Source of the DNA: Enterococcus xiangfangensis
Lineage (GTDB): Bacteria > Bacillota > Bacilli > Lactobacillales > Enterococcaceae
Assembly: GCF_005405365.1 (NCBI RefSeq)
Contig: NZ_BJDX01000009.1
Coordinates: 1-39,529, forward strand
Length of the DNA stretch: 39,529 nt
Direction of reading: 5' to 3'
Shown: positions 33,796 to 39,529 of the stretch, piece by piece
Layout: each line of letters begins with the position of its first letter
How positions within the stretch are numbered: the stretch's first letter is position 1
Notes under the pieces: generated by a model
Database searches by the model: none
What the model was told of the DNA's origin: nothing
The model's input: only the letters and a program-made list of their open reading frames with translations
Position numbers and translations under genes: made by a program

Positions 33796-35199
33796 TTAAA
33801 ATACAAATACTGGTGTTCCTACTTCAAGAATTGGATATAATTCAGCCATTCTCTCCGGCGGTGTATTGAGACAGCCATGGGATCCGCGAGACAACCATAA
33901 ATCTCCTCCGTAGGCACTTTGCCAATTGGAATCATGGATACCGACACCTGTATGGTCGATCGGCATCCAGTAGCTTACTGGGCTGGCATACTTGGAGCCG
34001 TCATCATTAAATCCACGTAATACTTGATCCGTTGATTTGCTTACCAAATAATTTAAGCCTGGCGGAGTTGGAGTTGAAGGTTTTCCGCTGACGATATCTG
34101 TTTCAAATTGGACGTTTCCTTCTTTGTAGTACCACATATGTTGGTTCTGCAGATCGATTTCCATATACGTATTGCCGATCGTTGTTTGAACATTCGGAGC
34201 ATCGCTCTCTACGATTGGAACACGATTAAAATCTTCTCCTTTTAAAATTTGAGCACTCAATTCATTGACCTCTGCTGGAATATTGACTGACCAGCTATAG
34301 ATACCTGCCGGAACAGCAACACTTCCACGACGCGTACTATTAAACTGTGTAGCATTGACTTTCGTATTATATTCATCGTTTAATTTTGTTACAAAGGCTG
34401 TCACTTTTTCTTGATTCAGTGATATCTCTGCCTGTTCATTCGTAGTCAACCAGCTTTGAAGTTCAGTTGAAGGAATTTTAACTTGCTGTCCACTGATTGT
34501 ATAAGATGCTTTCATTTTAGCAAACTGATTTAATTTGTCTTTTTGCTTTTTCAAGTTGCTGTCATTTTTTGTCAGAACTGGTTGTGCATAATAATCTTCT
34601 GCATCGACTGATTGTTTTCCATTTTCCAAATTCTGTTTTAATACCTTTTGGACTACTACAACATCGATCGTGTTCCCTTTTTTCTCTGGTACGATCACAA
34701 AACTCTTCTTTCCCCATTCGATCGAGGCATTTTTCGTTGGAATACGTGTTAAATTTGCTTGAAGAAGTGTTGCACCAAAATTTTCTATTAATTGATTTAC
34801 TTGTGTTTGATCATATGTACTTGCTAATTGATGCTGACTTCCTGAAAACAATCGGATTCCCCAAGCAAAAGGCGCTTGTTGCTCTTTGATCCCGATAAGT
34901 TCATTCATATAATCTTGTTGCCAGCCAAACTCGCTTCGCTTGATTTTCTTCCAAAGCGTATTGTTTAACTGAATGGCGAACGGTGCATCCGATAACTCCG
35001 CATCTATTTTCTTATTCGCTTGATCAACTGTTAATCCGCCAACATCGATATGGTTGATCTCAGTCTTTGGTAAAAATCGATCTGCATACTGAATACTCTT
35101 AAATGAATAAAAACTAACTACTACCAACAATACCGTTAAACCTATAATAACTATTCTTTTCGTCTTCTGCTGAAAAAAATCTTCCCCAAACCTTCTCAA
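33796..35199 (-). CDS. L,D-transpeptidase with VanW/PG-binding-4 N-terminal domains (Ldtfm-like)
   Basis: Cross-links peptidoglycan stem peptides at position 3 (3-3 bonds), which can bypass beta-lactam-sensitive 4-3 cross-linking. A short cytoplasmic N-terminus is followed by one membrane segment at about 15-35, two PG-binding-4 domains (INHIDVGGLTVDQANKKI is the first) and the YkuD catalytic domain. The catalytic cysteine is C443 in SRGSHGCLN, with His in GVGIHDSNWQ. Length (467) is near the 466 of E. faecium Ldtfm. ATG 35223 has no ribosome binding site, while TTG 35199 has GTGAGG eight bases before it; I prefer the TTG. It is monocistronic. Confidence 0.93.
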   Translation of the reverse strand: MRRFGEDFFQQKTKRIVIIGLTVLLVVVSFYSFKSIQYADRFLPKTEINHIDVGGLTVDQANKKIDAELSDAPFAIQLNNTLWKKIKRSEFGWQQDYMNELIGIKEQQAPFAWGIRLFSGSQHQLASTYDQTQVNQLIENFGATLLQANLTRIPTKNASIEWGKKSFVIVPEKKGNTIDVVVVQKVLKQNLENGKQSVDAEDYYAQPVLTKNDSNLKKQKDKLNQFAKMKASYTISGQQVKIPSTELQSWLTTNEQAEISLNQEKVTAFVTKLNDEYNTKVNATQFNSTRRGSVAVPAGIYSWSVNIPAEVNELSAQILKGEDFNRVPIVESDAPNVQTTIGNTYMEIDLQNQHMWYYKEGNVQFETDIVSGKPSTPTPPGLNYLVSKSTDQVLRGFNDDGSKYASPVSYWMPIDHTGVGIHDSNWQSAYGGDLWLSRGSHGCLNTPPERMAELYPILEVGTPVFVF

Positions 35200-35236
35200 A
35201 AATATATCCTCACTTTTCTTCATTAAATGATTCTAC

Positions 35237-35245
35237 TTTATACCA
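35237..35245 (-). promoter_or_regulatory. Extended -10 promoter of the L,D-transpeptidase gene
   Basis: On the minus strand TGG is followed by TATAAA (35242-35237), an extended -10 without a clear -35. Transcription would start near 35228, only about five bases before ATG 35223 but about 29 before TTG 35199. Confidence 0.5.
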
Positions 35246-35920
35246 GCTACCCCCGCAGCCTCAGAAATAGAAAACTTTTGTTACCATCATATTCTACCAA
35301 AGAAGTAACCAGTATTCTCTAATATTTTATATTTTCTTAGTAAATGTACGCCATTTTATAAAGCAGAATTATTTATATGATATTTTAGTCAAAAATGAGT
35401 TTAAAACAATGATCGTTTGAAAATAAATTGTCTTGCTTAAAAAATGATTCCCATTCTTTACTACTTCAATCATAGACGCAAGTCAAAATTTGAGACACCA
35501 ATTTACTAGAACTTTTCTTACTATTATAAGACCAAGTTGAACGTTGCACCAAAAATGTCCTTCACTTTTCTTATTCGATCTTTACGCGTTTACCTTTTCT
35601 TAAGAATCTTCGCCTATTTTTTCTATTTATTCCCTATAAAATTCTCTGTTTTTTTACATTCGAGTTTCAATGTTGCAATTTTCGCTACCGCTTTCAGACA
35701 TCTATAACAAAAAATAGTTCCTATATCCCTCGTCAAACAGCCTTTTTCGCACATTTTTAAAAGAGTTTAAGTATTTCAAAAGAGACTATTTTAGACATAA
35801 TTTGTTACATTCATACACTGGACTGTAACTTCTTGTCACTGGTTTATAACCACAGACACACAGAAGGATGGTAAAGTATGTCTCGTAGTCGAAATTGACT
35901 GATTCAAAATCAAAAACTTT
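35246..35920. other. Long AT-rich intergenic region
   Basis: About 700 bases without a credible gene separate two divergent cell-wall genes. No clear -35/-10 pair was found for the LysM gene; the most suggestive stretch lies between 35790 and 35875. The size suggests complex control, which I cannot show. Confidence 0.4.
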
Positions 35921-35937
35921 TTGGAGGAATTTACATA

Positions 35938-36558
35938 ATGAAATTTGGAAAAACTCTTGTACTTACAACTTTACTAACAGCCGGTGCAGTATTCGCACTA
36001 GGAACAGATGCACACGCAGCTGAAAGCTATACTGTTCAATCTGGAGACACATTATCAAAAATCTCTGTTAAATTTGCTGGCGACAACAGTTTAGTCGATT
36101 CAATCGCTAAGGAAAACAACATCTCGAATATTCACATGATCTTTGAAGGTCAAACCTTAACGATCGATGCAGATGCTGAAGGTACGGCGGCGACAGCTGT
36201 TCCAGAACAAACAGCTCCTGTCCAAACTACTACTCAAGAAGTAGCACCTGTTCAACAAACTGAACAACAAACAACACAGACAGCACAGACAGCACAAGCA
36301 ACAGCAACTCAAGCGGCGACAGCTACAACTGCAGCAAGCACCAACTCAGCAAAAGAATGGATCGCACAACGCGAATCTAGCGGTTCATACACAGCGACAA
36401 ACGGTCAATACATCGGACGTTACCAATTATCAGCTTCATACTTAAACGGTGACTACTCTGCAGCAAACCAAGAACGCGTTGCTGACCAATATGTAACTTC
36501 TCGTTATGGTTCTTGGGAAGGCGCTCAAGCTTTCTGGCAAGCAAACGGTTGGTACTAA
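35938..36558 (+). CDS. Secreted LysM protein with aggregation-promoting-factor/transglycosylase-like C-terminus
   Basis: An exported cell-wall protein of 206 residues. The signal peptide ends at AHA (cleavage after about residue 27). One LysM domain, YTVQSGDTLSKIS and on to about residue 73, binds peptidoglycan glycan chains. A Thr/Gln/Ala-rich linker (about 78-135) leads to a C-terminal domain with AKEWIAQRESSGSY, where E146 is the expected catalytic acid of a lysozyme/Rpf-like fold, and WQANGWY at the end. It is probably a peptidoglycan-cleaving or remodelling enzyme. Closely similar proteins occur throughout enterococci and lactobacilli. GGAGG stands about ten bases before ATG 35938. Confidence 0.92.
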   Translation: MKFGKTLVLTTLLTAGAVFALGTDAHAAESYTVQSGDTLSKISVKFAGDNSLVDSIAKENNISNIHMIFEGQTLTIDADAEGTAATAVPEQTAPVQTTTQEVAPVQQTEQQTTQTAQTAQATATQAATATTAASTNSAKEWIAQRESSGSYTATNGQYIGRYQLSASYLNGDYSAANQERVADQYVTSRYGSWEGAQAFWQANGWY

Positions 36559-36572
36559 ATCGAAAACTACTC

Positions 36573-36602
36573 AAAAAAATCCCTCATATGAGGGATTTTT
36601 TT
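36573..36602. terminator. Bidirectional terminator between the LysM and HAD genes
   Basis: AAAAAAATCCCTC (36573-36585) pairs perfectly with GAGGGATTTTTTT (36590-36602). The structure serves both convergent genes. Confidence 0.92.
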
Positions 36603-37247
36603 CTATTTGAAACTACTTTTTATTGCAGCAGGCAATTCGTCCACCCTTGCCACGATTTGATCTGCTCCAGCGGCAATCAATTCTTGCTGATCTCCAAAGC
36701 CGTATAAAACACCAATACTCATTAAACGATTTTCCTTCGCTCCGATAATATCAAATTTTCGGTCACCAACCATTACTCCGGCGGTGGCTGAAGATTGTTT
36801 CAATGCATAAGCAATCACATCTGTCTTCTTTGAGCGCCCGCCAATTAAATCTGCACCAAAAATTCCAGTAAAATACCCCGACAATCCAGTATTTTCAAGG
36901 ATCTGTTTAGCAAATATCTCCGGTTTAGAAGTGGCCAACACTAACGGGTACTCTTTTGCTAGTTCCGCCAACACTTTGTCGATTCCCGCATATATGGTCA
37001 ACTGTTTAATTCCATATTCAGCATAATGATCTCGATAAAGTTTTACAGCTTTTTTTGACTCAGCCTCAGTCAATTCATACAATTCCTGTAACGATTCCCC
37101 TAATGGTGGGCCAATAAAGCTGTGCAACGTCTCTGTATCAGGAATCATCAAGCCTTGTTTTTCCAGCATATAACAAATACTATTCAAGATTCCTTCGCTA
37201 GAATCGGTCAATGTTCCATCTAAATCAAACAAAACAATATTTTTCAT
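36603..37247 (-). CDS. HAD-IA family phosphatase (phosphoglycolate phosphatase-like)
   Basis: A haloacid dehalogenase hydrolase of 214 residues. Motif I is VLFDLDGTLTDSSEG (nucleophile D8), motif II lies in PLVLATSKP, and motif III/IV in GVMVGDRKFDIIGAKENRL. The four-helix cap is type I. Such proteins include Gph, PpaX and 5'-nucleotidase-like enzymes; the substrate is not determined. GGAGG precedes ATG 37247. It is a single gene that shares a terminator with the LysM gene. Confidence 0.88.
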   Translation of the reverse strand: MKNIVLFDLDGTLTDSSEGILNSICYMLEKQGLMIPDTETLHSFIGPPLGESLQELYELTEAESKKAVKLYRDHYAEYGIKQLTIYAGIDKVLAELAKEYPLVLATSKPEIFAKQILENTGLSGYFTGIFGADLIGGRSKKTDVIAYALKQSSATAGVMVGDRKFDIIGAKENRLMSIGVLYGFGDQQELIAAGADQIVARVDELPAAIKSSFK

Positions 37248-37309
37248 CGTCTACCTCCTGCTTCCATCCTACTGATTCTACTAATAAATATCAATAGGAG
37301 ACAAAATTC

Positions 37310-37338
37310 TTGCTAAAAAAAGCTCTTACACCTATACT
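37310..37338 (+). promoter_or_regulatory. Promoter of the dioxygenase-flavin reductase operon
   Basis: TTGCTA (37310-37315), a 17-base spacer and TATACT (37333-37338). Transcription would start near 37345, inside the palindrome at 37337-37351. Confidence 0.75.
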
Positions 37339-37351
37339 TACTTTTAGTAAG
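37337..37351. promoter_or_regulatory. Operator-like palindrome overlapping the -10 and start site
   Basis: CTTACT, three Ts and AGTAAG form a perfect 6-bp inverted repeat. It overlaps the end of the -10 and the predicted transcription start, the usual place for a repressor. The core TACTTTTAGTA nearly matches the TACTTTTTAGTA before the aldo/keto reductase. Confidence 0.6.
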
Positions 37352-37370
37352 ATTCAAGGAGGAATTTATT

Positions 37371-38345
37371 ATGGATACACAAATTCGCGGATTACACCAC
37401 GTTACAGCTATGACTTCTAGTGCCGAAAAAAATTATCGCTTCTTTACAGATATTTTAGGCTTACGCATGATCAAAAAAACCGTCAACCAAGACGATATCG
37501 AGACTTATCATTTATACTTTACTGATGATGCCGGTGCTCCTGGGACAGATATGACATTCTTTGACTTCCCGCAAATTCCAAAAGGATCTAAAGGAACAAA
37601 CAGTATTTCTCGGACCGGCTTCCGTGTACCGACAGATGCTTCATTAGATTATTGGGCACAACGTTTTTCAGAACTGAACGTTGCTCATGGTGAAATCAAA
37701 GAACGCTTCGGTAAAAAATATTTAGAATTCCATGACTATGATGATCAATTGTTCCAATTAGTTTCTGATGAAAAAAATCAGGGTGTTGCTGGCGGAACTC
37801 CGTGGAAAAATTCAAATGTTCCAGCTGAACATGGAATCTTTGGTTTAGGACCAGTAATCGTTACTGTCGCAAAATTTGAACACTTGAAATTAGTATTAGA
37901 AAATCTATTAGGATTTAAAGAAACTGCTGCAGAAGATACTTTGCACCAATTTGAAGTTGGCGAAGGCGGCAATGGTGCGACGATTATTGTAGATGATCAG
38001 CCCGATATGATCCCAGCTCAAGAAGGTTATGGGAATGTTCACCACTTAGCTTTGCGAGTTGCTGATGACGAGGCCCTACGCGATTGGATTGAAAAAATCA
38101 ATTCTTTAGAATTTCCAAATTCAGGTTTTGTTGATCGCTTCTACTTCCAATCAGAATATTTCTTAGCTGCTCCACACGTTCTATTTGAACTAGCAACAGA
38201 CGGTCCTGGATTTTTACAAGACGAAACATATGAACACGCAGGAGAAATTTTATCCTTGCCACCACATCTACAATCAAAACGTGAAGAAATCGAGGACTAT
38301 GTTCGTCCATTCGACACATCTGACGCCAACAAAAAACGTCAATAA
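37371..38345 (+). CDS. Ring-cleaving dioxygenase of the glyoxalase/VOC family (MhqO-like)
   Basis: A two-module vicinal-oxygen-chelate protein of 324 residues. The first module begins IRGLHHVTAMTSSAEKNYRFFTDILGL, with metal ligand His; the second is near NVHHLALRVADDEALRDW, with a second His and a Glu in HVLFELATDGPGF. These are the 2-His-1-Glu metal ligands. In Bacillus subtilis the related MhqO helps remove quinones and is controlled by an MarR-type repressor. AAGGAGG precedes ATG 37371. It is the first gene of an operon with a flavin reductase ten bases downstream. Confidence 0.9.
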   Translation: MDTQIRGLHHVTAMTSSAEKNYRFFTDILGLRMIKKTVNQDDIETYHLYFTDDAGAPGTDMTFFDFPQIPKGSKGTNSISRTGFRVPTDASLDYWAQRFSELNVAHGEIKERFGKKYLEFHDYDDQLFQLVSDEKNQGVAGGTPWKNSNVPAEHGIFGLGPVIVTVAKFEHLKLVLENLLGFKETAAEDTLHQFEVGEGGNGATIIVDDQPDMIPAQEGYGNVHHLALRVADDEALRDWIEKINSLEFPNSGFVDRFYFQSEYFLAAPHVLFELATDGPGFLQDETYEHAGEILSLPPHLQSKREEIEDYVRPFDTSDANKKRQ

Positions 38346-38355
38346 GGAGAAAAAT

Positions 38356-38976
38356 ATGCTCTTTTATTCTGCTAAAGACCTAACGAGCAAACAAAATTAT
38401 AAATTTTTGACTGGTAGTGTCATTCCACGCCCGATTGCTTGGATTACAACGATTAATCCAGAAACCGACGTGGTAAATGCCGCGCCATTCAGTTATTTCA
38501 ACGTTGTTGCGAAAGAGCTTCCCTTAGTCAGCCTTTCCATCAATCGAATCGATCAAAAGATGAAAGACACTGCACATAACTTGCTGCGGCAAAAAGAAGG
38601 TGTCATCCATTTAGTGAATGATACTGTGCTGGCCGAGATGAATCAATCTGCTGCTTCATTACCTTCCAATGAAAGCGAATTGGACAAAAGTAATCTTATT
38701 TTACTAGCTAGCCAAGAAGTTGCTGTTCCAGCTATTCAAGCGGCCCCCATTCGTTTTGAAGTTCGCCTGCATCAATATATCCCAGTCAAAGATCATAAGC
38801 AAACCATTATCAGCGACTTATTTATCCTAGAAGTTTTGAATTATCATTTTGAAGAAACTATTTTTGACCAAGAAAAAGAATATATTGATTCAATGACATT
38901 TAATCCCTTAGCTCGTTTAGCTGGAAACACATACAGTCATATAGCAGAAACGTTAGATCTCAAACGACCAAAATAA
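38356..38976 (+). CDS. Flavin reductase-like FMN-binding split-barrel protein
   Basis: A 206-residue protein of the DIM6/NTAB flavoprotein family, related to flavin reductases that feed two-component oxygenases. The signature TGSVIPRPIAWITTINPET and NAAPFSYFNVVAKELPLVSLSI lies in the N-terminal half, and the family His/Asp region near EYIDSMTFNPLARLAGNTYS at the end. The start is ATG 38356, behind AAGGAG. A longer frame reaching back to 38230 overlaps the dioxygenase gene and has no site. Cotranscription with a quinone-type dioxygenase suggests a redox or detoxification role. Confidence 0.88.
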   Translation: MLFYSAKDLTSKQNYKFLTGSVIPRPIAWITTINPETDVVNAAPFSYFNVVAKELPLVSLSINRIDQKMKDTAHNLLRQKEGVIHLVNDTVLAEMNQSAASLPSNESELDKSNLILLASQEVAVPAIQAAPIRFEVRLHQYIPVKDHKQTIISDLFILEVLNYHFEETIFDQEKEYIDSMTFNPLARLAGNTYSHIAETLDLKRPK

Positions 38977-39012
38977 ATAAGGAATGAACTCAGTTGAGTT
39001 CATTCCTTATTT
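38975..39012. terminator. Bidirectional terminator after the flavin reductase gene
   Basis: An 18-bp perfect stem (38975-38992 with 38995-39012) has a minimal loop and Ts on the plus strand. It overlaps the last codons of the minus-strand gene, so it may end both. Confidence 0.85.
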
Positions 39013-39353
39013 TTACGTAAATCAATAATCTGTACATTCCCATCAATCATGCCACTTGGCCCTTTTAATTTGATCAACGACATTCGTGGATCAAAAACCA
39101 AAGACATCTCGTCCTCTAGATATAATTTAGAATGCTCTTTGATTGGAATATTACCGATAATACTTTCAATATCCAATGTATAATCCGAATCATCCTGATC
39201 TTTATCCAAAATCAGCAAACGAAAACTGATATTCAATGCACAACTGCCAGATTTAGAGTATCTTCCTACACCATCATCCAAATCTAAAACAATCCGACTA
39301 CCTTGATATTTCTCAAGTTGTTTTACTAACTCATCCGCTATATTTAAATGCAT
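39000..39353 (-). CDS. Iron-sulfur cluster biosynthesis family protein (YqkB/HesB-like)
   Basis: A small protein of 117 residues with the HesB/YadR/YfhF-like fold, of the group found in lactic acid bacteria. The pattern LVKQLEKYQGSRIVLDLDDGVGRYSKSGSC followed by FDPRMSLIKLKGPSGMIDGN matches that family. Only one cysteine is evident, so it lacks the three Cys of a real A-type carrier, and cluster binding is doubtful. The start is ATG 39353, because GAGGTG lies nine bases before it and would overlap an ATG at 39362. It is monocistronic. Confidence 0.78.
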   Translation of the reverse strand: MHLNIADELVKQLEKYQGSRIVLDLDDGVGRYSKSGSCALNISFRLLILDKDQDDSDYTLDIESIIGNIPIKEHSKLYLEDEMSLVFDPRMSLIKLKGPSGMIDGNVQIIDLRKNKE

Positions 39354-39421
39354 GTCACTCATCACCTCATACAGAAGCATAGCACGATTTTATTGATCAC
39401 ACTAAATACTTTGCTTACAAC

Positions 39422-39449
39422 AAAAAAAGACAATCAAAAGATTGTCTTT
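39422..39449 (-). terminator. Terminator of the second tRNA-Asn
   Basis: AAAGACAATC (39426-39435) pairs perfectly with GATTGTCTTT (39440-39449), and a run of Ts follows on the minus strand. Confidence 0.85.
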
Positions 39450-39453
39450 AAGA

Positions 39454-39527
39454 CTCCGGCAGTAGGACTCGAACCTACGACATCATGATTAACAGTCATG
39501 CGCTACTACCAACTGAGCTATGCCGGA
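39454..39527 (-). tRNA. tRNA-Asn (GTT), copy 2
   Basis: It has the same 74 bases as the copy at 15120-15193, with the same acceptor stem, anticodon loop CTGTTAA and discriminator G. No CCA is encoded. Only two bases of its upstream flank lie in the window. Confidence 0.96.
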
Positions 39528-39529
39528 AT

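Noticed and set aside
35824..35839. WalR-like box before the LysM gene
   Set aside because: TGTAAC and TGTCAC are separated by four bases instead of the five expected for a WalR site, and the second half-site is imperfect. Cell-wall genes are plausible targets, so it may deserve a test, but the sequence does not support a call.

Overview
The window looks like a low-GC Gram-positive chromosome of the Enterococcus type. Genus is an inference from the gene set: EzrA, a ThiI without a rhodanese domain paired with its own cysteine desulfurase, PepC, an Ldtfm-like L,D-transpeptidase, and a LysM protein with an aggregation-promoting-factor-type C-terminus. Gram-positive ribosome binding sites and factor-independent terminators also fit. 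Species cannot be resolved. No insertion sequence, prophage or CRISPR array was seen.

Left part (1-17600) is housekeeping. It holds tRNA thiolation (cysteine desulfurase and ThiI), the division regulator EzrA, an aspartokinase, and a minus-strand group of a DUF72 protein, a HAD phosphatase and a MazG-like pyrophosphohydrolase. These are followed by asparaginase, a fructosamine-kinase-type kinase with an acyl-ACP thioesterase, PepC, a membrane acyltransferase and an aldo/keto reductase. tRNA-Asn and tRNA-Thr, a coiled-coil membrane-anchored protein and a UspA protein complete it.

Centre (17700-33300, minus strand) is a Wzx/Wzy-type surface polysaccharide locus of about 15.5 kb. In transcription order it encodes a Wzz-type chain-length protein, a BY-kinase, a Wzy-like polymerase, a GT4, a Wzx flippase, a 53-residue small ORF, a CapD/PglF-type 4,6-dehydratase, a PglD-like acetyltransferase, a PglE-like aminotransferase, a PglC-like phosphoglycosyl transferase, two GT4s, a GT2, a UDP-glucuronate 4-epimerase and a UDP-glucose 6-dehydrogenase. 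The dehydratase, aminotransferase, acetyltransferase and PglC-like enzyme together predict UDP-N,N'-diacetylbacillosamine synthesis and its use as the first sugar on undecaprenyl phosphate. The last two genes predict UDP-glucuronate and UDP-galacturonate. Two genes are broken: the flippase by one in-frame TAA, and the epimerase by one extra base in a run of six C/G. As read, this locus probably cannot make its full polymer.

Right part (33750-39529) holds cell-wall enzymes (L,D-transpeptidase, LysM/transglycosylase-like protein), a HAD phosphatase, a two-gene glyoxalase-fold dioxygenase/flavin reductase operon behind a clear promoter and palindromic operator, an Fe-S biosynthesis-family protein, and a second, identical tRNA-Asn. 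The two tRNA-Asn copies are direct repeats that bracket the whole polysaccharide locus.
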